This document shows positions 48,838-60,511 of a stretch of 64,000 bases of DNA, one piece after another (within the stretch, counting starts at the first letter, position 1; each line of letters begins with the position of its first letter). The translations under genes were made by a program, and so were the position numbers. The notes beneath the pieces are model-generated. The model was given only the letters and a program-made list of their open reading frames with translations, had not been told where the DNA came from and made no database searches. The stretch is from Acholoe squamosa (taxonomy: Eukaryota > Annelida > Polychaeta > Phyllodocida > Polynoidae): contig OX439038.1 in assembly GCA_949317995.1 (NCBI GenBank), positions 32,758,613 to 32,822,612 of the forward strand, in the 5' to 3' direction.

Positions 48838-49510
48838 GGTAACATGTTGTCCCATGGGCGCGGCCATTGCTGGAGCTTGTTACCAGCAAGTTCTACTGAT
48901 AAGACCTAACAGATGGGTACTAGTTGACCCCCGAAGGACCACAGTGAATAGATTGGGGTTCTCTCACTGGCTAATAATTAAACATGCTAAGTCCGTTCAT
49001 AGCTATCCTTGTATGGAGATCGCCATTTTTGTTCTTAGCCCCGACGCCATCTTGGATTGTGTCAGGGAATTCTGGGTAATCTCTTATCTTCACCCTCATC
49101 CACCACAGAACAATGCTCATTGATAAGACAGATAGGGGAGATAAGCTGCACCCTGCCTCTATCTCAACCACCTTAAGTACCTCTCCATTGTTATAGGTGT
49201 GAAGGGAGGGGATTAGCCTGATAGGGAAACAATAGCTTGGGTCTACTCAGCCTGGATCATATGTGCCTTCTTACAGAACTTTATAGTTTAATATCTCTAA
49301 TATTTTAAGAACCAAATACATAACAAGTTTATCTTATTAAAGATTAAGTTCTTTGCTATCCATAGGTATAAAGTTGAGAGAATGACTACAGATAGCTTAT
49401 TAGGAAGAGCTTACCAAAGTAAACTGTACAAAGAGGCCAAATGGTGATCTAGCCCCCGACAACATGAGCCATCTAGGTGATCCCCTGAGTACTAGCAATG
49501 TGTTAGCCCT
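48838..49510 (+). repeat. Dispersed repeat family B, copy 2 (uninterrupted)
   Basis: Its right half matches 640-1710 without the MITE. Its left half (48838-49000, with CCCATGGGCGCGGCCATTGC) matches the reverse complement of 39505-39660. An apparent reading frame in the left half is shared between the two copies only because the DNA is similar. Confidence 0.6.
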
Positions 49511-50053
49511 ATATATTAGACTGTCTGTATGGGAGGCACCGACAAAAATGTCCACTAAAAACAACGGAAATGGTCACATTCTGAGGCAATAAGGATATAA
49601 TTGTCAGAGTAGTGCACTAAATACCCTGGTGAGTGTCAATTTGAAGTGATTTTATTTGTATCAATCCAATTGAAAAATATCCTACATATTATATTGAGAT
49701 TGGGGGGATGGGAGCACTTAGATGGGTTGCTTAGAAACTGTATTATATTGGTGGTGGGAATAGAACAGGTGCTTTTGATACCGGAGATGTCCTCACACCT
49801 GCATACAGAGGGGTTAGACTGAAGTGGATGTTGATAGTGGATGTGTTACTTAGTATCGAGCTAGAAGATAACAGGGTGATAACTGATGGCATACAGAAGT
49901 CAAGTTGGTGTTATCATCAACATATTCGGTTCATATCACTTACATCCCCTGATACTATACTACCAGGCATCACATGTGTGATTGAACTAAACATACTTCA
50001 GCAATACTAAAGCTGAAGTGAACTTTACTTTGTAATGTAATGAGTAACTGTCC

Positions 50054-50640
50054 AGAATAGATCGTAATGGATCTATGAATGTTTTCTCCTTATATTCTAC
50101 AGACCCAATATCATGTTTGTAGCTAGGCAAAAAACAAATAATAATGGTGTGTTTCCAGTAACATGACTCGAAAAGGGAGGGTCGGTAGGTCTTTTTTTTT
50201 TCTTTTTTTTTATTTGATTTTATATAGAAATGTATGGGCAGACATGTTGGATTCTATGATTTTACAGTAGAAATACGAAAACATAAGGAATGTGAAGCAT
50301 TTGTAAAGGATATGAATGAATTTTAATAATTGTATACGAATAGATGATGGCCTAGATTAGTTCCATGAAAAAATGATGAAAAATTGTGAAAATTACTGGG
50401 GAAAATGGTGAATGCCCCAATTGCAGCATAATCTATACTGATCGTAATGTATCTATAAATGTGTTCTCCTTATATTCTACAGACCCAATATCATGACTGT
50501 AGCTACCGATGATGCCCCAATCGCAGCATAATCTATACTGATCGTAATGTAGCTATGAATTTGTTCTCCTTATATTCTACAGACCCAATATCATGATTGT
50601 AGCTACCGATGATGCCCCAATCGCGGCATAATCTATACTG
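50054..50640 (+). repeat. 97-bp tandem repeat, about four units, interrupted by a MITE
   Basis: The unit includes GATGCCCCAATCGCAGCATA, ATCTATACTGATCGTAATG and TCCTTATATTCTACAGACCC, then AATATCATGNTTGTAGCTACC. Units are recognisable at 50054-50125 (partial), 50412-50508, 50509-50606 and 50607-50640 (partial). The gap 50126-50407 is the third GGCC MITE. Confidence 0.85.
50126..50407. mobile_element. MITE with GGCC-type termini, copy 3, degraded right end
   Basis: The left end GGCAAAAAACAAATAATAAT then TTTCCAGTAACATG and GGTCGGTAGGTC plus T-run match copies 1 and 2. The expected right terminus (ACCGGAAACAAACC) is missing or unrecognisable. It sits inside a 97-bp tandem repeat: one unit lies to its left (50054-50125) and the array resumes at 50412. 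It therefore inserted into the array. Boundaries are approximate. Confidence 0.45.
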
Positions 50641-53600
50641 ATCAATGTTATTGTTGATTCACAATAGGGCACAAAACAAACAGCTTGGTTACATATCTAA
50701 TTATTGATGATAATGATACAATCTGCCTTTCTTCAAGGACTATACCATGTAAATTTCTGGTGTGTTTTTTATCACAAAGTAATACTACCACCCGCTGCTC
50801 TCTACCCCAGATGCTGCTGTGCATCCATACAATGGGCAGCATGAGGGAGAATTCTGAGAGTACGTCTATAGTGGGACAGCAGACCTAGTGTACAGAGACA
50901 GACGTATTGTAAATATTGGGTCATTACTACTGTGTTCTCATCACCTCTCAGCACTGATCTATCAGGCCATGGAGACTCTTTTACACTCTATGATGAGACC
51001 AGGCCAGACGGACGATACGTGGAGGACACCTGGACACACTATGGGAACTACAACATTTATTAATTACGTTTATCTATACTCAATAATGAATGGAAGATTA
51101 TCCTTTATGTTGTTATGAAACTATGGTTATACATGTACATACTTTCACAGGAGGGTGGTCAAGAGCTTAAGAGAAATAGAAAAAAAAAATGAAGAGTGGA
51201 TTCTTTAGTTGTAAGATGGGATATCGATATAATTATGACAGATCATATTCCCATCCCCCCATATTCCCACCCCCTCCCCCGGGGGCACCAAACATCATTG
51301 TCCTATGCTTGCAGCATCATCTCCCACCAGGTGGCCACACTGACCTGAGGGACATGGTTTACCATGACCTCTGGTGTCAAAGGTGAGAGGTTAGGGGTCA
51401 GGAGGACAGGGAAGGCCTCATGCCTACCTGGCCGTTGACAGGTGAGGGGGTTAAATGTTCACACAGGGGGTGGGGTGTGTCGTCATGCTATGTGTTAACA
51501 CCTGGTAGGGCAGGGTTATGTAGGGTGGAGCTGGAGTGGGGGGGGGGGTAATGGAGAAAGGAGGTGGATAGTTTGGGGTGAGTGTGAGCATGGGGTAGGG
51601 AGTAAAAGGTCATGGCATGTGACCTTTTCACTGAAATCGAGCAGAAGCCATTTAACTGATAATATGGTAGGAATGCAGTAATCTATCGGTAATTATACCC
51701 ATTGATAATTTTGAACTGTCATGTCACGAAAATCATTCAAAGTTATGAGCAGCACCAATCAAACTATAATACTCACCAGCGGTACACAAAACACTGGGGA
51801 ACTATTGATAATGGAGCATAGTCGTTTTATAGGGATAATCATATCTGCATATATCTGGTGTGATTCACTAACACACCAGGAATGATGAGCATACACTGAG
51901 ACAATAGCAAGGGGATATTTAGTATATTTTGACGTATCTTTGTTCTAAAATGCACTGCACGTGTAAAACATGACTCCGTGACAAGTTGCTCCCCATGCAA
52001 CGGTTCTCAATGCTATTGTATTACATGGCATCCTACCCTAACCCCCTGCCCCACCCTACCATATAACCCTCACCTGTCTATTGTTGTCTCCTGTACCCCT
52101 TCCACCCCCGAAGGTGAAGGTGAGGGAGGGTTAGGGGAGGCAGGTAATAGGACCAGAAAGGGGTAAGGGGTCAGGGGGTTATAGTAGAATTTTGATCTGT
52201 TGCCATTATCATGGTATCTCACAAATAGCTTTGTTCAAATGTCTACTCAATATTGTTGCACTACTTATCCAAAACGGTTACCCCGGAAGTTGTCCGCTTT
52301 CACGTGGAATGTTCCTGTAGTTTGCCACTCACACTTTATCTGATAGCAACCAGCGAAAGTGACCCAGTGAATAAGAAAACAGTAGAAGTTGTGTGTCAAG
52401 TACAGAGTTGCAACGGTAGAAGTTGCAATGCTTTTGGCACGTGGTGGCGCCACTTCTTTGCGTGCGAGCAGCGCCGCAGGCGCTGGTATAGACTACAAAT
52501 AGGAGCCTGGGCTGTAGGGTTACACACCATAGGGCCTGATGTGTATTGGGTAATACCATGTCAACAGCAGCCACATAATGCACACTCCAGTGTTGACAAT
52601 GGCTGAAGTGGAGAGTTACAGTAGGTTGGGATGGGGTGGGTGTGGTTGGGTGGAGTAGCCATGGAGCAGGGCACCATGTAGCTCAGACTGTGTTTACATT
52701 TGCCCCAATAGAGAACGCTTTCGACATGTGTTCATGCGGAAACACAATGTGTGGGCTCTGAAGTGGCTGGGTGGGGTGGGAGGGGTGGGAAGGGTGAACT
52801 GGGGTATGGAACATGAGGTAGGGTGAAATGAGGGGCTGGGGTAGGAAGGATAATGTTAGAAAGAGATTGGGGTCACATCATGAGGTCACATACTCAGCAT
52901 CTAAACAGTCATCCAGCCAACACTATGTATACAATGATAGCATGATGTCATGTCACTTTAACATGTCTATACGGTTTCTGACATGTATATTTCATGATGC
53001 CCCTTAATACATACCAGGATATGGGTATTTTATGGTTAATGGCTATGGATTTGAGACCGCATAAATGTTGTGAGAATAATCGACAAAATAATATAAAACC
53101 AAAATCAGATAGATAACTCATTTTTTACTACATGTAGTATGATCAGTACATAGTCATTGATGGCTTTCACTCACCCACAATTTATAATGGGTTGGAATAC
53201 ACTGGGCCAGAGTAGATATGGTAGGAGCCCCCGGTAGGAGCCTCGGTATGTTTGAGTCTGGGCTTGGCATACAATAACAGCAAATGTATCAAAATCTAGG
53301 TAAAGTATTATATAGCTGTGAGTGTAAGACAGAGGGTAAGACTAGGGCATAGGATACACTTGTCCAATGCCATACATAACTCAGCGCAGTTAATCAATAA
53401 ACAGAACGATAACTTTATCAGGGGCTGACTAATACACGTTGTCCCTTGGGTACATTAATTATCTAATTATTCACTTAAACCCATTCTCATCAAACAATAG
53501 AAGCTGCACGAAATAGAGTTGTAGTATGGGAGGTATCATTGTATGTTGTCTGGGTGGGGCAGGGGTTGTGATTGATCACCCTGAATCCAGGCCGTTAACC

Positions 53601-54565
53601 CTCTAAGGACATGCTGTCTTCTGGTCTAAGTTCACTGGGCGTCATGATGCACCAATGCAGTGCTGGCCAGTCGACTCATTAATGCTGCACTAACTTGACT
53701 GAGGCATTGGCCATTCGAAGGAATATCACATGAGAATGATTGGCAAGATGTATGAATGAAGCTCTTGTGAGTCACTCATTCCTGAATCATGGGGACCAAA
53801 GGACATGTGTTATTAAATCACTACACATCCCTTAATGGGTTAAAGACCCATTCACTTATTCAGTATTAGACTGAAATGAAGGAACAGGGCCAAGTCTAAA
53901 ACCATGGTATTGGGTGGGTAAGGTTGGTGTAGGGTATTGTAGACCTAATTATGGAGCTGTGTAATTGTGGAATCGATGCTGCAGTGTGATGGGGAGAGGT
54001 GTAGGAGAATGGAGGAACGGGGGGGTATGGGAAGTATCATTGTGTGTAAGTGGAGGCTGGCGTGTGAGCTGACATCCCTGTGTGATCACATGACCGCGCT
54101 GATTACCAATATGGACGGTAGGAACAGTGCTAGTACCGGCCGGCAACTTTCCCATGTGACAGGCAAGGTGTGGGGCGGGGTCAATAACACAATAACACAG
54201 ACGTTTTGGAACAGGGATGAGGCCGAGGGAAGGGGGTGGAGGGGGTGGTGGTCTCTCGAGTGTGGGGGAAGGTATACAAAATACTGGGAATTACATGTAG
54301 TAGAGACGTGGATAGAAAGAGAACAATTGTCATAAATCATATTATGGACGTACATATATTTTAACGTATATCAGTTATTGTCATATATGATGATATCTAG
54401 GGTTGACAATGCACCTACCTGGAGGGGGACGATACATATTGTGGAACATCAGTACTTAGTATATCAGCTACAAGATGAATGAACATGGAGATGGCTTTGA
54501 TATCGAATGTTAAATCCTGTTGGAGACAATATTATGGGTGCTAGTGATGCTCGTGTATGGAGCCT
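50641..54565. other. 5' region without supported genes
   Basis: Purine-rich GGGTGGGG tracts at 51540-51600, 52620-52660 and 52760-52830, and a triloop hairpin at 52469-52485. No exon-like frame was accepted. Confidence 0.55.
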
Positions 54566-54790
54566 GCTAGGTGAATCCAGTAGGTCTATCACCAGATTAT
54601 GAAGCTAGGTGAATCCAGTAGGTCTATCACCAGATTATGAAGCTAGGTGAATCCAGTAGGTCTATCACCAGATTATAAAGCTAGGTGAATCCAGTAGGTC
54701 TATCACCAGATTATGAAGCTAGGTGAATCCAGTAGACCCATAAGGAGATATACTTTTTATACTAGGTGAATCCAGTAGGCCCATCAGGTG
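54566..54790 (+). repeat. 38-bp minisatellite, four exact-length units plus two decayed ones
   Basis: Units starting GCTAGGTGAATCCAGTAGGT at 54566, 54604, 54642 and 54680 are nearly identical (one G/A difference). They are followed by partial units at 54718 and 54762 carrying CCCAT in place of TCTAT. Confidence 0.95.
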
Positions 54791-57606
54791 GGTACTTCTA
54801 CATAGACTATATATGTATGAATCCAAGAGGTCTGCAGTTTTCTCAACTGTTTGGAGTATGGCAACTTATAGGTATTTGACAGAGCAGCCAAATGTCCGTG
54901 CAATTGGGAATCAAAAAGCCCTTTCTAAAATAGGCAAGTCTGTGGTAAAGACTCCTTATTTAAGTATGGGCAAAATGTATTAGAAAATGCAGCAAGTACA
55001 GTAGCCTTATCTGCCGTGCAAAAAAAAAAAAAAAAAGAATCAACAGGCCTGATAAATTAAGCCTATTCGTAGAAGGGAATCCAAAAGACAATTCTGTGTT
55101 AAGTCGGTAGAATTCCTCCAGATCTGACAACATCCAGTGTACAGTGTATTGCCACAATGTCCTGTACAACATGTACAATGTACTAGAGTTGATTACTACA
55201 GTGAGTACATGGTGTGTTGTTGTTCCGCGTGCATCCAGCACCTGACTACTACTGACGGCACCATCCCCTATCAACTCCCTCCCACCCCTCTACACTCTCC
55301 ACAGCACAGCCAGATCCTTATTGAGGTATTTGTTGTATGAAACATCAGCAGGAGAGTGTGCAGTTTCTCCTCAGCAGCCAATGAAAGCCGGTATCACAAT
55401 AGAGGAGAGGTGCACCCCTGGGGTGCTATTGAGCCCCAGGCCTTCCAGGCCCTCTCCATGGAGGCTCTTATGGGAATGGGGATTTAAGGCGACCATCATA
55501 AATAGTGGGATATCGTGTGGGAGTCTGTAGTGTAGGGAGGGAGTGAGGTATGATCTTTAGACAAGCCTCCATGGTTAGAGGGAGGTGGGGAGGGACAACA
55601 GATACCCCATCTGCCTGAATGGCTGAGAGATTACAGCAGCTAATAAACACATGCCCTCCTACTCCAACTACCATAACGTCTCCTCTATTGACTGCTCCAA
55701 CATTTGGATAATTATAATTCGACATGGGCTCCACCCATCTGTCCTGAATTCCCAGAGAGACTCGTAGTATCCATGGAAACTGTAGTGCCTGAACATGAGC
55801 AGATGAGGGATGGATAAAGTTGGTCGGAGTGGGGCTTTCAGGTGGTGGGAAAACAGCATACCTGGTGTGTCAATAGAGGGCAGCACTGCGCCACACAGAA
55901 CACTTTTTCAAATATTACCTCCTATATTAAATATTAAAGTGATGTGGGGGAGGGGTGGCCATTGGACGAAGTGTACGTTTAAGTAATTCCTACGTCGATC
56001 CTTAGTCAGGATCCATTTAGTATTCAGAACAAATATAAGGTACTACTATTTCCATAACACCATCAGTAACATCAGTAGAATTATAATTATAAGGCGTATG
56101 TGCATAAACTATTGTACAATATCCAAAGCTTTCCGGTTGCAATATCACAGAGATTATATGAATTTGAACTCAAATTAAAACTGTTCACTTCCTGTGGATC
56201 AGGACAGGGCAGGCTGAAATTAATCTACATTATTCTGTATTGTTCGTGCTCAATGCTCCATTTCGTGTCGCTCCGGGTGTGTAAAAATGGGGATATTTAT
56301 TAATTCCCCATGTTACCAGGGAGACGGGCATGTGGAGGAAGGGGAGGATGTGGGCAGGGGTTGCAGGTGTCCATGGGTGGTATTAATGCTGCTGGTGATT
56401 CATGTCCTCCTGTTTCAGTTGTTGTTTTTTGCCCATCTTGTAGAGTGTGATAATTCAATTAGTGGCTGCAGCTGAATAATGACAAGAGTAACGATAATCA
56501 ATGTGCCACCCACCCACCCACCCACCCACACAAACGGGCAGGCCATAACATGGGGACATGAGAGCTGTACCAAAGAGAGACACATAGCTCCAATTATCTC
56601 TGCCCCTAATGATATTAGCATTCATATAAGTACTCAATAAAAGGTAGCCTTTGTACATTCAGGGATGCCTGTGCTTAGTGTTGAAAATGTCGGAATGTAG
56701 AGAAATATTCAGTCTTATTGTGGAAACTATAATCATTATACAGAATTGGAATGATAAAATGCACATTCATCATAATTATTCCAAAGTAGTGGTTTTTGAG
56801 TTGTATATCAGTCCTACTGCAAAAAATTAAACGGCAGAGATGGTAATCCAATTACAACGCATTGCATCCCAGCTGTTTAAGCGTTAAATATCGAATTATA
56901 TCAAAGGTGGTTTCTTGATATTGACTTTTTCAAATGCTGAGACCTTCATAACATGGCCATTAGTCGTGCTCTTTTCTTTGTTAGGACACGCATTACATAA
57001 AACTGCATTTCACTTCGCGTCATTCATCAGACGCCAAAATCATTTGTCCGTTTACCACCATCCCCTCCTTTAATATCTCCCCACCCCTTTTCCATTTTAG
57101 GAAGTACCACACACTTTATTCTCAGGTTTGGTCGCCCTCACTGCTGCCCCTTAAACGGCCCGAACTCGTATCATTACGTCCATGGAAGACAGATGACCAA
57201 TACAAGGTTACGAGAGGTCATTTCAATGTCAGGCAGGGTCAGACGGACAGGTAAGGCAGGCTAATGGGATCAACAAAGGTCAGGGACGACGGGGTTAAGG
57301 ATCATGACCCTGGGGGTTAAAGGTCGGATGGTGACCTTTACGTCCTTGCCGTAAACAATACTGATGAGGGGTAGGTTCGTGTGCTGACCATGTAGTGGCA
57401 GCACCGTTGTGGAGAGAGGTGATCTACTTAGAACTATGGATACTCTTATCTGACAAAAGAGGTATTGGAGTGATAAAGATGAGTCCACGTGTCAGTACAG
57501 ACAATAACGTTCCCTGGTTCCAATATACTATGTGTTGCACCTTTTTATGGCTCCAGTTCTGCTATATCATAATACAGACTCCCGGTACATGTACAGACTT
57601 GACTAA

Positions 57607-57938
57607 GGGAGTAATCATTTTTTAAGAACAGGGGGGGGGGGGGGGGCTGGTGGGTTTGCACACGGACACATGAACAAAATTCTGCCCCCCTCCTCTCGAG
57701 GGGTTAAAATTATTTTGACCCCCCCCCCCACCCCGAAGGGCCGAAAATCGTGTGCGAATGCGCCAATTTAACCTATAGTAACACGCATGCTTTTTCACTG
57801 AAAACAGGTGAAATTATTCTGACCCCCTGTGGTCAAGGAGTTAAAAAAATTCTGACCCCCCCTGGTCAAGGGGTCGAAAATAATTCTGACCCCCCCTCAA
57901 ACCCACCAGCCGCCTTTTGTTAAAAAATGATCACTCCC
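57607..57938. mobile_element. PIF/Harbinger-like MITE, 332 bp, TAA target duplication, copy 2
   Basis: Termini GGGAGTAATCATTTTTTAAG and GTTAAAAAATGATCACTCCC, with TAA at 57604-57606 and 57939-57941. The interior follows the copy at 37400, including AACCTATAGTAACACGC-type and CTGAAAACAGGTGAAATTAT stretches and the CAAACCCACCAGCC end. Confidence 0.85.
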
Positions 57939-59633
57939 TAAACTGTGTTACCGTACATGTATTTCTTTTTGTTATACCTTTTTAACTTATGTGTCCTCTC
58001 TCCGGGAACTTAAAAAATTTGCATGGGATAGATGAATCAGTAATATATGTTGGCTATATCTAAAGCCTACAAATTGTTGAAATCATTGCTGAAGTCAATG
58101 TAAGACATCATTGTAACTCCACATGGTAGTGTAGAGCATGATATGGCCCATAATGGACTGGACTCCTCCACGGGATTCTAGTGTAGTAGGAAAGTAAAAC
58201 ACCAGATGTCGCCACCCAAGAGGCTATCATCATTCGCCAAGGCAGGAGAAGATCTGGCACTTCGAGAAAACCAGTTTCAGGTTGCAGAACACCCATTGGC
58301 GGGAGGTGGCAACAGGAGACACTTTGTAGCTCTGCACTAAAGGGTGTTGTACAATTATTATTGGTCTAAAATCTGACAGTGGTTAGGCAAACCAGGCATC
58401 AAATTAATCCTTAGGATGTATATTAATCAATTTGAGTGTTATTTAGGCTGATATTTGAGGGTAAGTTGAGGGGGGTGCACTCTTTTCAATTACAGAATTT
58501 ATTGTAATCATTCACTGCAAAACCCCCAAATTTGGGTATGTCCGCACTCTATGGCCGATAGCAGAAAAGTTAATTACATTGTACCACATCTCATGGCCCT
58601 AAATTAATGGGAAAAATGTGTGCCTACATGAAAATAACAGTGGCTAAGCCCAGAAATTTGCACAAATATTTTATTTTCGCCCATATGCTATATAAGCCAA
58701 CAGTGAGAAAATAATTAGTGTCCTGCAGCCTCTAAGGGTAACGGTGTTGCATTTGCCGGTATAAGTTTCTGTTTTTATACTTGTTGTGCAATTTCTTTCT
58801 CTTACTTTCTCTCTCAAATTCGTTCATAATGGTGTTTTGATCACACTATTACATAAACAATTATATATAAGAAGAACTGAAATGGGAAATAAACTAGCCA
58901 TGTTACGTTCAAAGGGCTCATGTAGCATGGTATTCCTTTCATTTGATCAACTGATCACACAAAGAAGGGCTAACAAGTACTCACATTTTCTGACACATAT
59001 ATTGGAGTATGACATCGGCTCTAGGGTCTCATCATTCATGTGACATAATATATGTGTCAGTTGAGGATTCTTACACCATCCCCAAGATGATTGATGACGA
59101 AATGCGTAGAGATGGATTTCTATATCTCAAAGGGCTATTCACACATTGACAATGCACTCTAAATAATTTCTACATCACATAAATGCCCAGGATAGATAAA
59201 CATAATTGAAGAACTATTACACCAAGAGTGTTTACCTAGAGCAATACTTAGAGAGAAGAGAAATACATTAAAGTGAATATCATTCAGAATAATGAAGTAT
59301 AGTTTACATACATCTCCTATTGAGTGTTGAATTCATTGAACTACACTTAACCTGTCCTCATCTCACATCGGGGTGTAGACGAAAGGATAAGTGTATAAAA
59401 AGAAAAGGGAAAATTTACCAAGTATTACAGACCACAGTAAATCGGGGTTTCTTTTACTATCTCATGGATCTTGAATCTTTTGCTCGACTCCTCTATGACA
59501 GCCATATCTTATGAATATCTTTACCACTAGTCACATGTCGGTGTCTACTAACTGCCTTAAGCCTTAAGAATAACTTACCTGAGCTATCAGACCTGTCACC
59601 TCTAAGTCCTCTACAACAATGATGTAGGGGACA

Positions 59634-60511
59634 ATTTTCTTTCACAATTTTTTTTTTTCACAAATTGTTTAAAAGAGGTGAATTACCTTCTTCCTTTCAT
59701 TGAGCGAGATTGGTTTTTACCATAGCTATGATTCAAGTATGGAAAAAACGCACATTCTCACCAACTGTTGGTGGGAGATGGTTAAAAAAGGACAGGAATA
59801 TTACCATGTTACGTTGACTCACGGTGGATGTTTTTGGGATGTTCAGGAGTCGGGTGTTCAGGCATGAAAGGGGTGACGAGGGGAACATCCATCCCCCACC
59901 AGTCAGGTTCTCCATATGACTCTGGTCGTCACCTGTCAGCCTTCATGTTTTAACAAGAAGTAGCTCATGGTTAGCACAGTCATCCTCCTATTGTGAACGA
60001 GCTCATCTTCGAGAAATGTCGTCCTTCATGTGACATTTGTAATCCCTCTTTCCGACAAGGCGTTTTTAAAGTACATGACTAGTTACATGTATTGCCATCA
60101 TGCATGTTTCTAATCTAAACATTAGACTAGCCATGGCCACAAGTTCACAGATCTAAGTGGACAAAACAAAGCTGGCCTGACAGTGTGCCTACTACCACCA
60201 TGGGGCTACGTGCCACTTAATGCTAAATAAAACCTAACAGCTTCATCCCTATCCCTCATTAGCTCTCTAATCTCATTGGTCATCCAGTCGTTGGCGTGGT
60301 CTTTGCATGTGATGTCCTTTAAATATTAATCTACACATGGTCTGTTAGAAGTAAAACACGGTGGAAGTAATCGGGCATGGATCGTGGTAAATTTGCGTCT
60401 GTACAAGTAGTCACTTTTCTTTCACAATTTTCTTTTCACAAATTGTTCAAAAGAGATGTATTACCTTCGTCCTTTCATTGAGCGAGATTGGTTTTTACCA
60501 TAGCTATGATT
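59634..60511 (+). repeat. ~100-bp direct duplication, copies at 59634-59733 and 60415-60511
   Basis: Both copies run TTTCTTTCACAATTT ... CACAAATTGTT ... AAAAGAG.TG.ATTACCTTC ... TTTCATTGAGCGAGATTGG ... CATAGCTATGATT, with few differences. The 680 bp between them is unremarkable. They may be the long terminal parts of one element or two independent insertions. Confidence 0.8.

Noticed and set aside
50412..50640. CRISPR-like array
   Set aside because: Units are contiguous 97-bp tandem repeats without unique spacers, in a eukaryotic genome.
52253..52606. 117-codon plus-strand frame
   Set aside because: Peptide looks random, with an overlapping frame on the other strand and no homology I recognise.
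53967..54335. 122-codon plus-strand frame in a G-rich stretch
   Set aside because: Low-stop G-rich composition explains the length. Trp/Arg/Gly-rich peptide without a domain.
54566..54717. CRISPR-like array of 38-bp units
   Set aside because: No spacers: the units are directly adjacent and nearly identical, a minisatellite.
59586..59660. Minus-strand donor CTCAG|gtaagt with a phase-1 open frame
   Set aside because: The phase would fit the exon at 36305, but there is no pyrimidine-tract acceptor or ATG, and the stretch overlaps a duplicated repeat.
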